From Bryobacterales bacterium (GTDB taxonomy: Bacteria; Acidobacteriota; Terriglobia; Bryobacterales; Bryobacteraceae), in the NCBI GenBank assembly GCA_016716385.1, contig JADJWL010000012.1, positions 124,001 through 188,000 of the forward strand: 64,000 nt of DNA, in the 5' to 3' direction. Under the pieces are notes generated by a model that did not search any database, was not told the origin of the DNA, and was given only the letters and a program-made list of their open reading frames with translations. Positions 43,368-51,943 of this stretch are shown one piece after another. Position 1 is the first letter of the stretch; each line of letters starts with the position of its first letter. A program made the translations under genes and the position numbers.

Positions 43368-44312
43368 TCAACCGCCGTTGTCGGCGAGCCAGCGGAGGAC
43401 GTCTTTCCTCGGCCAGAGCACCAGCCCCACGCGCGGCTTCCACTGGCCCGCTTCGTACAGGCGCCGCCGCTTTCGGTCTCCCGTGAGGAAGCCATCGTCC
43501 CGGTGTGCCTCGCCGATGTCCGTCCACACCGCGCCATAGTCGACGCACTCGCGGTACCAGGCTGAGAGCCAGGCCAGATGCGGCGAGACGCGGGCGAGGG
43601 AGGGATCCGCAAACCACGAGGAACCCATGAAACCCAGGATCGAGGGCTGCATCCTCATCGAGGCTGCCATCAGGCGGTAAGCTTTGCGCTCCTCTTCTTC
43701 CGAAAGGATCGGCAACTCGCGGCGGAAACCCGTGTGAGCGTCGAACCAAGGCGCCCGCCCCCCGGCCCGGAGAAGCACGCACCGCATCACAGCTGGAAGG
43801 TGCCGGCGCGGAACCCTCGCCACCCAGGAGCGGGGAAAGCCGGAAACCTCCCAGTCGATCTGACCGGCCGGAAACCGCTGGAGGAGCATGAACCGGCACA
43901 TGGCGCGAAACCCATAGCGCGTGGGGTTCAAGAGCTGGTCCGTCTCGCGGTCGGGCGAGCAAACGAAATGAAACTGTTCGAGCAGTTTCTCCTTCACCGC
44001 TTGCACCACCGGAAGATCCGGCACGTCAGATAGCCGCTCCATTCCGACGGTCAACAGGAGAAACCGCTGCGGAACGAATCGGCTCTCGGGAATGCCTTCC
44101 CGCTCGCAGGCCTCGGCCAGCATCCGCCAACGCTCCAGCGGCAAGCCGCTCCGCGCCGTGGACGAAACGAGGTCGCCCAGTTCGGTCCGGGCCAGATGTA
44201 GGCCAGCGGCAATGCCAGCCACCGCTCTGAACTCGTGTGACGCCAGAACCTCCTGGCAACGCGCCGCCAGTTCTCTGACGCGGTCAGGGAGCGTCTTGGT
44301 GGTCTCCGGCAT
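43368..44312 (-). CDS. Unknown protein of the KAS III/ACP cluster
   Basis: 314 residues from ATG 44312 (MPETTKTLPDRVRELAARCQ); the open frame to 44477 is a poor extension. I do not recognise a family. The N-terminal 100 residues are helical; the second half is rich in Trp, Arg and aromatic residues with HFVCSPDRETDQLLNPTRYG, WFDAHTGFRRELPILSEEEER and MGSSWFADPSLARVSPHLAW. The last motif and a Glu-Asp-rich region recall acyltransferase-like folds, but this is a guess. It is encoded last in the minus-strand set ACP, reductase, two KAS III-like enzymes, after a 77-nt gap, so a role in using the acyl product is possible. Confidence 0.6.
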   Translation of the reverse strand: MPETTKTLPDRVRELAARCQEVLASHEFRAVAGIAAGLHLARTELGDLVSSTARSGLPLERWRMLAEACEREGIPESRFVPQRFLLLTVGMERLSDVPDLPVVQAVKEKLLEQFHFVCSPDRETDQLLNPTRYGFRAMCRFMLLQRFPAGQIDWEVSGFPRSWVARVPRRHLPAVMRCVLLRAGGRAPWFDAHTGFRRELPILSEEEERKAYRLMAASMRMQPSILGFMGSSWFADPSLARVSPHLAWLSAWYRECVDYGAVWTDIGEAHRDDGFLTGDRKRRRLYEAGQWKPRVGLVLWPRKDVLRWLADNGG

Positions 44313-44389
44313 TGTGGCTACCGTCTCGCCGGGGCGCCCGACGACGGCCCGGCTGCTGGGCGCCACGACGTGCCAGCCGGATCCATAGT

Positions 44390-45496
44390 CTATGCTGCCG
44401 GCGCTGCTTCGGCGGGCACCGCAAGTACTAGGTCGGACATCACCATGGGCCCGCAGGTCACGCTGACCGCGCCCCAACTCCAGCCGACGCCAAACCCTGC
44501 CAGCAACAATCGCATCGTCTCCTGACGGAGGCGAGGGGCCAGTCCGTGGGTCAGTGTCAACGGAATCGAAGCGGAGCTGGTGTTACCGAACTCCTCCAGG
44601 CTGAGGACCAGTTTTTCCGGTGGGATCTTCGACTGCTCGATCAACAGATGGAGCATGAATCGATTCGCCTGGTGCGGCACGAATGCATCCAACTGATCCA
44701 TCGTCCAACCTGAGACCGCCAACAGCTTTTCCACTAGACTCGGAACGCGCTCCAAGGTGAAGCGCAGGACCTCGGCGCCGTCCATGTACAGATCCAGCGG
44801 TCTGCGAAGCCTCCCCTCGGCGTCGGGCCGCCGTTCGATGCTGTCCGCCGTCACCGGATTCCGGTACCCCCCCGCCGGAACGATCAGGCTGTCCTTCCCT
44901 TTCCCGTCAGTTTCCAGCACGAAATCCATGGGAGGAGCGTGGCCGTCCTTCTCCAACGCCGTGGCGGCGGCCCCGTCTCCAAAGAGGAAAGCCGTACCGC
45001 GGTCCTGGGGAGAGACCAGCAAACTTAGGGTTTCTCCGACCAGAAGGAGCGCGCGATCCACCGACCCCGCGGCGATCATCCCGGCGCAAAGCCACAGCCC
45101 GTAAACGTACCCCGAACAGCCCAAGGATACGTCGACAGCGGCACACTCGGTGGAGAGATCCAACCGGTCCTGGAGCAGACATGCGGTCGCCGGAAGATCG
45201 TAGTCGGGGGTCTGCGTCACCATCACCAGGGTCCGGACGCTCTTGGGATCCCATTGTAGGTCGGCCAGAAGCCTGTTGGCCGCCAGTTCCGCTATGTCCG
45301 ACGTGCACATGCCGGCTGGCGCGATGTGGCGGCGCTGGACTCCGGTGAGTTTGGCAACCTTCTGGATCTCCTTCACCGTCATTCCCATCGCGGCGCCCGT
45401 TTCGTCGGCGGTCACCGCCTGGGCGGGAACGGCGCTGGCAACGCCAGCCAATCGCACCCCATGGAGTCTCGCGGTCATGTCGATACCCTCTGCCAC
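44390..45496 (-). CDS. 3-oxoacyl-ACP synthase III-like (KAS III/FabH-type) enzyme
   Basis: 368 residues; MTARLHGVRLAGVASAVPAQ may be the true start at residue 7. The thiolase-fold triad of FabH-type enzymes is intact: Cys127 in SLGCSGYVYG, His275 in VPHQANRF and Asn305 in EEFGNTSSASIP. It would condense an acyl-CoA with malonyl-ACP, or transfer an acyl group as some KAS III relatives do. It is followed on the same strand by the unknown 314-residue protein and preceded after 24 nt by a second enzyme of the same family. The two are related but distinct, so they may act on different substrates or as a heterodimer. Confidence 0.88.
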   Translation of the reverse strand: MAEGIDMTARLHGVRLAGVASAVPAQAVTADETGAAMGMTVKEIQKVAKLTGVQRRHIAPAGMCTSDIAELAANRLLADLQWDPKSVRTLVMVTQTPDYDLPATACLLQDRLDLSTECAAVDVSLGCSGYVYGLWLCAGMIAAGSVDRALLLVGETLSLLVSPQDRGTAFLFGDGAAATALEKDGHAPPMDFVLETDGKGKDSLIVPAGGYRNPVTADSIERRPDAEGRLRRPLDLYMDGAEVLRFTLERVPSLVEKLLAVSGWTMDQLDAFVPHQANRFMLHLLIEQSKIPPEKLVLSLEEFGNTSSASIPLTLTHGLAPRLRQETMRLLLAGFGVGWSWGAVSVTCGPMVMSDLVLAVPAEAAPAA

Positions 45497-45520
45497 CCCT
45501 TCTGCGGATGCGCTCTCACC

Positions 45521-46567
45521 TTAGCTCCAACGGTCGCACCACCGGATCAGAGTCGCGCCCCAGGAATAGCCGACTCCGAAACCGACCAACATGACCACGT
45601 TTCCATGACCCAGCCGGGCGTCCATCGCGGCATGCTTTAGCGCGATCGGGATGGTGGAAGACACCGTGTTTCCGCAGTGCCGCATGGCAATCACGAACTT
45701 CTGCTCCGGCAGATTCAGCGCCAGCCGCAGCGACTGAAGCATGTACTGGTTCGCCTGATGGAAGACGAACAAGTCGACGTCTTCCACCTTCATGCCTGCG
45801 GCATCGAGGATCTTGGCGAAGGCGTCGGGCACCACGCGCAACGCGAAGTCGAAGACTTCGGCGCCATCCATGTACAGATAGTTGCCCGCCCGCGAAGCGC
45901 CGTCGCCCGAGTCCGCCGAATGCGCCTCCGGCAACGGATGGCGCATCCCGCCAGAAGAAACAATCAGGTGCCTGGCTCCACTACCGTCGGTACCGAAGAC
46001 GAACGGACCGATGAGCGGAGCGCCGGACGGCGCGGAGACGCCCTCGATCAGGGTGGCGGCGGCGGCGTCGCCGAAGATGGTCCGGACGCTCTTGTCCCGC
46101 GGATGGATGAACTTGGTGTAGGTCTCGGCCGTGACGAGAAGGACGCTCCGGGCCTGCCCCGTCTCGATCAGGCCCTTGGCGATCCCCAAGCCATAGACAA
46201 AGCCCGAGCAACCCTGGTTGAAGTCCAGTGCGAAACAGGCCGTCGGCAATCCCAGGCGGTCTTGCAGCAGGCAAGCGGTGGTGGGCAGGAAATAGTCTGG
46301 GCTTTGGGTGCAGAGCAGAAGGGCGTCCACGCCGGCAGGCGACACGGCACCCGATTCGAAAAGCTTCGCTGCCGCTGCGCAGCCGAGATCCGAAGCGCAT
46401 TCGCCCGCCGCGGCAATGTGACGTTCGCTGATACCCGTTTTCCGGTCGATCTTCTCTACCGGCCATTCGGGGAACTCCGCAGCTAAGTCGGACGTCGACA
46501 GCGCCGTGGAAGGAAGATGGTATTCGATAGCTCGGATCGCCGCCTGCATCGCGAAGTTTTCAGTCAA
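45521..46567 (-). CDS. 3-oxoacyl-ACP synthase III-like enzyme (second)
   Basis: 348 residues; a start at Met7 (MQAAIRAIEYHLPS) is equally possible. The catalytic residues are present: Cys120 in DFNQGCSGFVYG, His270 in FVFHQANQYM and Asn300 in RHCGNTVSSTIP. AAIRAIEYHLPSTALSTSDL at the N-terminus is the usual FabH opening strand and loop. It lies 21 nt downstream of the short-chain reductase gene and 24 nt before the other KAS III-like gene. Two KAS III-like enzymes with a dedicated ACP and reductase, and no malonyl transferase or dehydratase, indicate a short specialised acyl pathway and not housekeeping fatty-acid synthesis. Confidence 0.88.
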   Translation of the reverse strand: MTENFAMQAAIRAIEYHLPSTALSTSDLAAEFPEWPVEKIDRKTGISERHIAAAGECASDLGCAAAAKLFESGAVSPAGVDALLLCTQSPDYFLPTTACLLQDRLGLPTACFALDFNQGCSGFVYGLGIAKGLIETGQARSVLLVTAETYTKFIHPRDKSVRTIFGDAAAATLIEGVSAPSGAPLIGPFVFGTDGSGARHLIVSSGGMRHPLPEAHSADSGDGASRAGNYLYMDGAEVFDFALRVVPDAFAKILDAAGMKVEDVDLFVFHQANQYMLQSLRLALNLPEQKFVIAMRHCGNTVSSTIPIALKHAAMDARLGHGNVVMLVGFGVGYSWGATLIRWCDRWS

Positions 46568-46588
46568 ATCGCGCCGGTCAACTGTCTC

Positions 46589-47332
46589 CTACCCCGCGGT
46601 GAAACCGCCATCGACGACCAGTGTAGCACCGGTAATCCACCGCGCCGCACCCGAAAGCAGAAAGGCGACGGAGTTGGCCACGTCGCGCGGAGCCCCGAGG
46701 CCGAGTGGATGCGCCATTTCCAACTGGCTCACGGTGTTCGTCGTCTGGCCCTCCAATTCGGCCGACATCTCCGTGGCGACGACCGCCGGCGCCACCGCGT
46801 TGACCCGGATTCCATCGCGAGCCAGTTCCATCGCCAGCGACCGCACTGCACCGAAGAGAGCGGCTTTGCTCGCCGAGTAGACTGCCAGGCCGGAACTCCC
46901 CTTCAAGCCGGCCGCCGAAGACAAGACCACCAGACTGCTGGACTCGGTGTGGCAACCCTTCTGGCGCAGGGCCCGCGCCAGAAGGATCGCGGCCACCAGG
47001 TTGATTCGCAGCACCTCCTCGATCTGGGCGGCGGTAACCGTTCGAACGGGAAGTACCCTAAAAACCCCGGCGCTGTGCACCACTCCGTGCAACGGGCCGC
47101 AACTGGCAGCGATCCGCTTCACCACGCCCGGAATGGAATCGGCATCCGAGAGGTCACAACTTTCGACCGCATGCCCCGCTCCGGACAGCATGGCCAGGGT
47201 CTCATCGAGCCGCACGCGATTCCGGGCGAGCAGGATCACGCGTGCGTCCAGCCGGCTCAGGAGCACCGCCGTTTCGCGGCCGATGCCGGACGATGCACCC
47301 GTCACAAGGACGGTACGTCCGGTCAGTCTCAT
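46589..47332 (-). CDS. Short-chain dehydrogenase/reductase (3-oxoacyl-ACP reductase-like)
   Basis: 247 residues from ATG 47332 (MRLTGRTVLVTGASSGIGRE); the upstream extension of the frame is not family-like. NADP site TGASSGIG, NAG-type motif HSAGVF (Ser in place of the usual Asn), catalytic Ser in VVLSSAAG, and the YSASK Tyr-Lys pair are present, and the C-terminal ARWITGATLVVDGGFTAG is typical of FabG-like enzymes. It probably reduces the keto-acyl product of the adjacent KAS III-like enzymes while bound to the ACP encoded upstream. Confidence 0.87.
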   Translation of the reverse strand: MRLTGRTVLVTGASSGIGRETAVLLSRLDARVILLARNRVRLDETLAMLSGAGHAVESCDLSDADSIPGVVKRIAASCGPLHGVVHSAGVFRVLPVRTVTAAQIEEVLRINLVAAILLARALRQKGCHTESSSLVVLSSAAGLKGSSGLAVYSASKAALFGAVRSLAMELARDGIRVNAVAPAVVATEMSAELEGQTTNTVSQLEMAHPLGLGAPRDVANSVAFLLSGAARWITGATLVVDGGFTAG

Positions 47333-47412
47333 CGGGTTGTCGGTCAACTCGGTACTCCCATTGCCGTCGCTCTCGGCCACGCCATCGCAGTCTCGCGCCT
47401 CAGGAACTTGTC

Positions 47413-47634
47413 TTAAGCTTCGACCAGCGCGCACAGATCGTCAACGCTCGAACACGCCGCGATCCCTTTGGGCAGCAACGTCTTGCCGAGCCGCGACTTG
47501 GCGAGCCCCATCAGGCTGACAATCGCCAGGGAATCCCATCCTTCAAGGTCCGTCAGGATCTCGGGGCCTTTCAGCGTGCCGGGCTCCAGTTCTAGTATCT
47601 CGTCGAGCAGCAACAGAACTCCGTCACGGGCCAA
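47413..47634 (-). CDS. Acyl carrier protein
   Basis: 73 residues, four-helix ACP length. The phosphopantetheine site is Ser35 in LEGWDSLAIVSLM. Acidic first helix (LLLLDEILELEPG) and a conserved hydrophobic core fit. It is the first gene of the minus-strand set with the reductase and the two KAS III-like enzymes, so it is most likely a dedicated carrier and not the fatty-acid ACP. Residue 34 is Asp as usual before the modified Ser. Confidence 0.88.
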   Translation of the reverse strand: MARDGVLLLLDEILELEPGTLKGPEILTDLEGWDSLAIVSLMGLAKSRLGKTLLPKGIAACSSVDDLCALVEA

Positions 47635-48309
47635 TCTCGACTCCTCCTCAGTATGAGTGTACCAATCCGGCCCGTCACTCGCGCAGAAGAATGTCGGCCT
47701 TTCTGACGAACTCCGCGCGGCCTGCGGTCAGATCAATAGGCTGGTTCTTGACCTAGGTATTTCGGGGACAGCACGGGCTCATGAACCGCAGGTTCACCCC
47801 CGATCATAAAAATGGGCGCCGTCGGGGGCGTGGTTTCGCTACGCTGCAGGCCATGCTAGTTCAGCTTGCCTCGCGCCATCCAGAGCGCCCACAGAATGAC
47901 GAGCGTGATCGCGATTCCAGGCATGCCCAGTCCCCGCAATTGAATTGTCGCCGAAGCGAGTTAGCTCCGCTTGCCGAGGTTCGCGAATCTGGCATGGCGC
48001 CCGCTTGGGACGCACGAGTCGCCAGTCGAGGATTCGGCATGGGATTGCCAACTTCCGAGTAGCCGACAACCCAGGAGTTTGTGGTTGGTTGGGTCGCCCG
48101 CCTGTCGCGCCGAAGCCCGACTGAGCCATTCGCTGGCACCGGCCCGCGCGCAGAAGGGGCTATTTGGACCCACTCGCCGGTATCCTTTCCTGCTGCGATG
48201 GCGTAGACTGTCGAAGCGCAACTCTGGAACTCCCTTGGCCTTCTGGCAGTTCGGAAGGACGAAAATGTGGGTCCGGAGTACGAATCACCGACACAACAGG
48301 AGAATTTTG
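47635..48309. other. Intergenic region with a second copy of repeat R2
   Basis: No gene is recognised. Repeat R2 lies at 47759-47850 (ATTTCGGGGACAGCACGGGC, hairpin GAACC-GCA-GGTTC), matching 37839-37932. Bases 47851-48297 hold nothing I can name; the frame open from 47971 into the PQQ-type gene has no coding character before 48310. Confidence 0.6.
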
Positions 48310-49857
48310 ATGAAGGCAGCAATCTGGATGTCGACGTGGGTCGCCGTGCTTTCGCTTACTGCTGCGGACCCGACGCATTGGCCGCAGTTCCGCGGTCCTT
48401 CGGGCAGCGGAATGGCGGCCGAGGATGCCTCACCCCCCATCGAGTTTGGCCCCGGCAAGAACGTCGCGTGGCACGCCCAATCCGGTGTTGGACACGGCTC
48501 GCCCTGCATCTGCGGCGACCGCATCTTCCTACTGTCCTACGATCCTGCGGGCAAGAAGCTGGACACCTTGGCGTGGGACCGGTCGCAGGGCGCGGAGCTT
48601 TGGCGGCGGAGCCTGACGCCCAAAGAGCCGGAGCAAGTCCACTCCATCAGCAACCTGGCCACGGCGACGCCCGCATGCGACGGCGATCGCGTGTACTCCT
48701 ATTTCGGATCATACGGTCTGGCGGCCTACACTCCGGACGGCAAGTTGGCCTGGGAATATTCGATGCCTACCGCCAGTGTGCCGTTCGGCTCCGGGACGTC
48801 TCCGGTTGTCTCTGCCGGACTGATTTTGTTAAGCCATGACGGCAAGGCCAATGCGGCCCTCCACGCCCTCAGAGCCAGCGACGGCTCGCTGAAATGGAAG
48901 ACGCCTCTGACACGCCCGGCGAACACGATGGCGGGCAGCCATGCGACACCGGCTATTTGGAATGGGCAGGCGGTCATCCATGGCCTCAACTCGGTTACAG
49001 GCTATGACATGAGCGACGGCTCACGACTCTGGTGGCTGACCTCGACTACGGCCGGGACCTCCACACCAGTGACTCAGGACGGCATGTTGTACGTGTCGGG
49101 TTGGTCCAACGTCGGTGATTCCTCCTATCTTCCTCAGCAGCCCGCGTGGCCCGAACTTCTGGCCAAGTACGACACGGATAACGACAAACGGCTGAACAAA
49201 CAGGAAGCGCAGTCTATCTATCTCATGAGACGGCCTGAGCTTCCTGACAACACTCCTAGCGCGCACGTCACGGCCGGCTTGGTTTTCGGCTTATTGGACC
49301 TGGACAAAGACGGCTTTGTCAGCGAGGAGGAGTGGAAAGGGTCGCAGGCTCGCATTACGCAAATGATGGGCCGGCATGGGCTGTTCGCACTACGCGGCGG
49401 TGGTACGGGGGATATCACCACCACGCACATCGCCTGGAAGGAGAGCCGCAGTATTCCCGAGGTCCCCTCTCCCCTGCTGTACCGCGGCAGAATCTACATG
49501 GTGGCCAACGGCGGCATCGCGACCTCGGTGGACGCCGGGGACGGGCGCGTGGTGTTCCGCGGCCGCCTGGGAGCGCCGGGCGAATACTACGCCTCTCCGA
49601 TTGCGGCCGCGGGTCGGGTTTACTTCGTTTCGCGCACCGGTGTTGTTACCGTACTTGCGGCGAGCGACGAGTTGAAGATTCTAGCCCGCAACGACCTGAA
49701 GGAAGATGTGTTCGCCAGTCCGGCTGTTGCGCGTGACACACTGTACATCCGTACCGCGACGCGGCTCTACGCCTTCAGAGACTCTAAGCGCACCACGGCT
49801 GGTGCCGTCGGTGAGGCGATACGGCTGGATCAACACGATTCCCCTCAAAAGGACTGA
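48310..49857 (+). CDS. Exported PQQ-like beta-propeller protein with EF-hands
   Basis: 515 residues; ATG 48310 has AGGAG seven bases upstream and starts a signal peptide (MKAAIWMSTWVAVLSLTAAD). The mature protein begins HWPQFRGPSGSG, the usual opening of PQQ-like (pyrrolo-quinoline quinone type, BamB-like) propeller proteins in Planctomycetes and Acidobacteriota, and has blades such as HALRASDGSLKWKTPL. An insert at about 287-341 carries two EF-hand calcium loops, YDTDNDKRLNKQEA and LDLDKDGFVSEEEW. No catalytic residues of quinoprotein dehydrogenases are seen, so it is more likely structural or binding. Isolated between repeats and an IS remnant. Confidence 0.87.
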   Translation: MKAAIWMSTWVAVLSLTAADPTHWPQFRGPSGSGMAAEDASPPIEFGPGKNVAWHAQSGVGHGSPCICGDRIFLLSYDPAGKKLDTLAWDRSQGAELWRRSLTPKEPEQVHSISNLATATPACDGDRVYSYFGSYGLAAYTPDGKLAWEYSMPTASVPFGSGTSPVVSAGLILLSHDGKANAALHALRASDGSLKWKTPLTRPANTMAGSHATPAIWNGQAVIHGLNSVTGYDMSDGSRLWWLTSTTAGTSTPVTQDGMLYVSGWSNVGDSSYLPQQPAWPELLAKYDTDNDKRLNKQEAQSIYLMRRPELPDNTPSAHVTAGLVFGLLDLDKDGFVSEEEWKGSQARITQMMGRHGLFALRGGGTGDITTTHIAWKESRSIPEVPSPLLYRGRIYMVANGGIATSVDAGDGRVVFRGRLGAPGEYYASPIAAAGRVYFVSRTGVVTVLAASDELKILARNDLKEDVFASPAVARDTLYIRTATRLYAFRDSKRTTAGAVGEAIRLDQHDSPQKD

Positions 49858-49865
49858 GCCCCACG

Positions 49866-50129
49866 ATCAAGAATTCATCGACAAGCAGAAAGGTCGAGCG
49901 GTCGGCAGGGACGACCCACGTGATTGAGAGCCCGCAGAGCGGGGTCCAGAAGCGAACCGGAAACGTGACCCGATGGAGGGACGCGGCGATGGTCGAGCGT
50001 TGGGTTGCCTCGGCGTGGCTGCTGACGGAGAGGCACTTCCGGAAAGTCGTCGGTCACGAACACCTTTGGACTCTTGCCGTGAATCTGGGACGAGAAGCAA
50101 GCCGACACGCCACCGGGAAGGTGGCGTAA
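49866..50129 (+). pseudogene. C-terminal fragment of an IS256-type (mutator) transposase
   Basis: The frame reads THVIESPQSGVQKRTGNVTR, WRDAAMVERWVASAWLLTER and HFRKVVGHEHLWTLAVNLGR, which matches the very C-terminus of IS256/mutator-type transposases (T-N-x-I-E-N..., V-x-R-W-R, FRR-x-x-GH). No start or catalytic DDE part precedes it. It is a dead remnant. Confidence 0.7.
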
Positions 50130-50387
50130 TATGAATCCAGCCGCTGTCTCAGCCTTCAACTACGGCTGGGACACCGTCGCAAGATACCCGATACGACGAT
50201 TGCTTTTGGCGCTCATCCTGCCATACTCTCCGTAAGGGGCGACACGAAGTGGACCTTTCAAAAGGCCGATGTCAAATCACGTCAACCAGGACCAAACAGT
50301 CCGATTGAACTGATTTGCGTGTATACTCGGGTTGGCCACGCTGCCAAAGGCGATTCTGGCCAACCATACCATGTACTGGAGGCGGCG

Positions 50388-50864
50388 ATGCGCCGATTCA
50401 CCGTTCCTTTGTTTGGTGTGCTGGTAATCTCCACCGCCGGATGCATTTTTCATCACGTTCAGGTGCAACAGATGAGGCCGTCCGAGGCGGTCGCGGTGAC
50501 CAGTCCGGTGAAGGCGCACCTGAAGGATGGGTCCACGGTTGTATATGCGAACGGCGTCACGGTCGCAGGCGGAGCGCTCCGTGGAGAGGGCCTCCGCTGG
50601 GACCTTGCTCTCAAGCAGGCCGCAACCGTCAATAATGTCCTGCTCGACTCCGTGGTCGGCATGGAGAGCTACCAGACAAAGGTGGAAGGCGCCAAGAGTG
50701 CTGTCGCGTATTTCGGGGACAGTCACCTCAACCTCGAAATTGTCTCCCGGAAGATTTTGGGGAGAGAGTCTACTCAACCTCGAATTGTCTGTCAGCGGTT
50801 TCGCTCTGATCTTAGAGGGACCGTCCAGAATGTGGCAACGATTGTGAGACACCTGCCCGAATAA
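50388..50864 (+). CDS. Small lipoprotein with repeat-derived C-terminus
   Basis: 158 residues from ATG 50388, with GGAGG eight bases before it. The leader ends in a lipobox (VLVISTAGC), so the mature protein should be a membrane lipoprotein. The native part ends around residue 107 (SYQTKVEGAKSAVA). At 50710 repeat R1 begins and is read through in frame (YFGDSHLNLEIVSRKILGRE), giving a foreign tail. The original C-terminus is lost. The remaining mature domain is about 90 residues, with KAHLKDGSTVVYANGVTVAG as the only recognisable pattern; no family assigned. Probably damaged by the repeat. Confidence 0.6.
   Translation: MRRFTVPLFGVLVISTAGCIFHHVQVQQMRPSEAVAVTSPVKAHLKDGSTVVYANGVTVAGGALRGEGLRWDLALKQAATVNNVLLDSVVGMESYQTKVEGAKSAVAYFGDSHLNLEIVSRKILGRESTQPRIVCQRFRSDLRGTVQNVATIVRHLPE
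50710..50778. repeat. Interspersed repeat R1 (69 bp), second full copy
   Basis: Matches 40099-40167 with a few substitutions (GGAAGATTTTGGGGAGAG in place of GTAGGATTTTGGGGCGAG). It interrupts the lipoprotein gene in frame. A short partial echo (CCTCGAATTGTCT) follows directly. Confidence 0.85.
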
Positions 50865-51507
50865 ATTAGTGAATTTCGCCTTTGTCCGGCGAACCGCTTC
50901 GGCGCCAAACGCTCCGGCCCGCAATTCCGCGCGCCGGCGCGCCGAGCCGGCGTGGACGGCTCGACACCTCGGGCTGACCGTGGCCGCGCTGTCGGTGGCT
51001 CTTTCATCACCCGGCCGTCCTCAGCAGCGCGCCGCCGCAGGTGCGTTCCGTGTCGTCCGGATGGGCGGCTCCCGCACTCCGCGACCCGGCGGCCTGAGTC
51101 GCTGATCCTCCGCCGCCCGCAGCGCAACCTGCGCGCGCGGGGCGATGCGGTAACGTCCATCCCGACCCCAACACAACCGCTTCGATCCCGCGGCCGGTGG
51201 CCCGGCAATCCATTGATTCTGAAGAACCTCGCGCCCCAGCCAGGACGGCCGCCCCAACACCCGCCCCCCACACGCCGATCCACCCGCCATGCGATCCTGG
51301 AAATGCAAGGCCGCGCTTCGCCCGCCGGGCCCCATCCCGGCGCAAAAAAATTCCGCGCATCCGAACCCAATTCGTCCGAATCACCCCGACGCCGTCACAC
51401 CGATTCGAAAGTTCTTAACCCCAAGAAAACACGCTGTCGCCCCCGCCGCCTGCGTCCCATTCGCTTCCACCCCCATGCGATCCTGCAGGTGAAAGGACAC
51501 TCCGCGC
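50865..51507. other. Intergenic, C-rich leader region before the terminase-like genes
   Basis: No gene recognised. From about 51160 to 51500 the plus strand is very rich in C and poor in G. A 22-bp imperfect repeat occurs at 51289-51310 and 51475-51496 (ATGCGATCCTGGAAATGCAAGG and ATGCGATCCTGCAGGTGAAAGG); the second copy supplies the ribosome-binding site of the small ORF at 51508. A run of seven A lies at about 51345. Confidence 0.5.
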
Positions 51508-51588
51508 ATGGCCACAGAAAAACAAATCGCCGCCAATCGCAAAACCGCCGGTCCGGAATTCCAGGAGCTCCGCCATGCAGCACTGTAA
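51508..51588 (+). pseudogene. Remnant of a KQIAANR-type small ORF
   Basis: 26 codons: MATEKQIAANRKTAGPEFQELRHAAL is split by sense as MATEKQIAANRKTAG plus an unrelated tail. Many Acidobacteriota genomes carry proteins opening MxSEKQIAANRRNAxxSTGP; here the rest is gone. GAAAGGA lies upstream at proper spacing. It overlaps the next gene by 14 nt. Confidence 0.45.
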
Positions 51589-51943
51589 ACTCTGCTCTCA
51601 TCCCGAGCGCGCCGCCATCGAAGCCGCCATCCGCGCCGGCGCCCCCTGGCAGGACGTCGCCGCCCGCTGGAACCTCTGCCCCGTCGGCCTGGCTTGGCAC
51701 GCCTTTGCCCACCTGCGCGGCTATGACCCGGCCAAACCCAGCGCCCCGCTCCCGCCCCTTGTCGCGCCCGAAACCCCAGCCGCACCCAAAGTGAATCCCA
51801 ACGAGGACGCCTACTGGCGCGCCGCCCGCCAAGCCATGGTCGATGCCCTCGAACCGTTCCCCGCCGCCCTCGACGCCGTCCGCGCAGCCTTCATCGCCCT
51901 CGATCCCGCGCTCTTCGAATCCTCCGTGCCCTCCGGTGGATGA
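51575..51943 (+). CDS. Small DNA-binding-like protein (terminase small-subunit-like)
   Basis: 122 residues. The N-terminus MQHCKLCSHPERAAIEAAIR has two cysteines and a histidine that could bind zinc, followed by a helix-turn-helix-like stretch (AGAPWQDVAARWNLCPVGLA). The second half is Pro/Ala-rich, ending in a helical part (DAYWRAARQAMVDALEPFPA). The stop overlaps the ATG of the terminase-like ATPase by 4 nt, so it occupies the place of a terminase small subunit and probably recognises DNA for it. I do not recognise a family with certainty. Confidence 0.6.
   Translation: MQHCKLCSHPERAAIEAAIRAGAPWQDVAARWNLCPVGLAWHAFAHLRGYDPAKPSAPLPPLVAPETPAAPKVNPNEDAYWRAARQAMVDALEPFPAALDAVRAAFIALDPALFESSVPSGG

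Noticed and set aside
47971..48309. N-terminal extension of the PQQ-type protein
   Set aside because: A signal peptide and a good ribosome-binding site mark the ATG at 48310; upstream residues have no pattern.
50792..51370. 192-residue frame on the minus strand
   Set aside because: Low-complexity Arg/Gly-rich translation, no ribosome-binding site, and it covers a C-rich non-coding leader.
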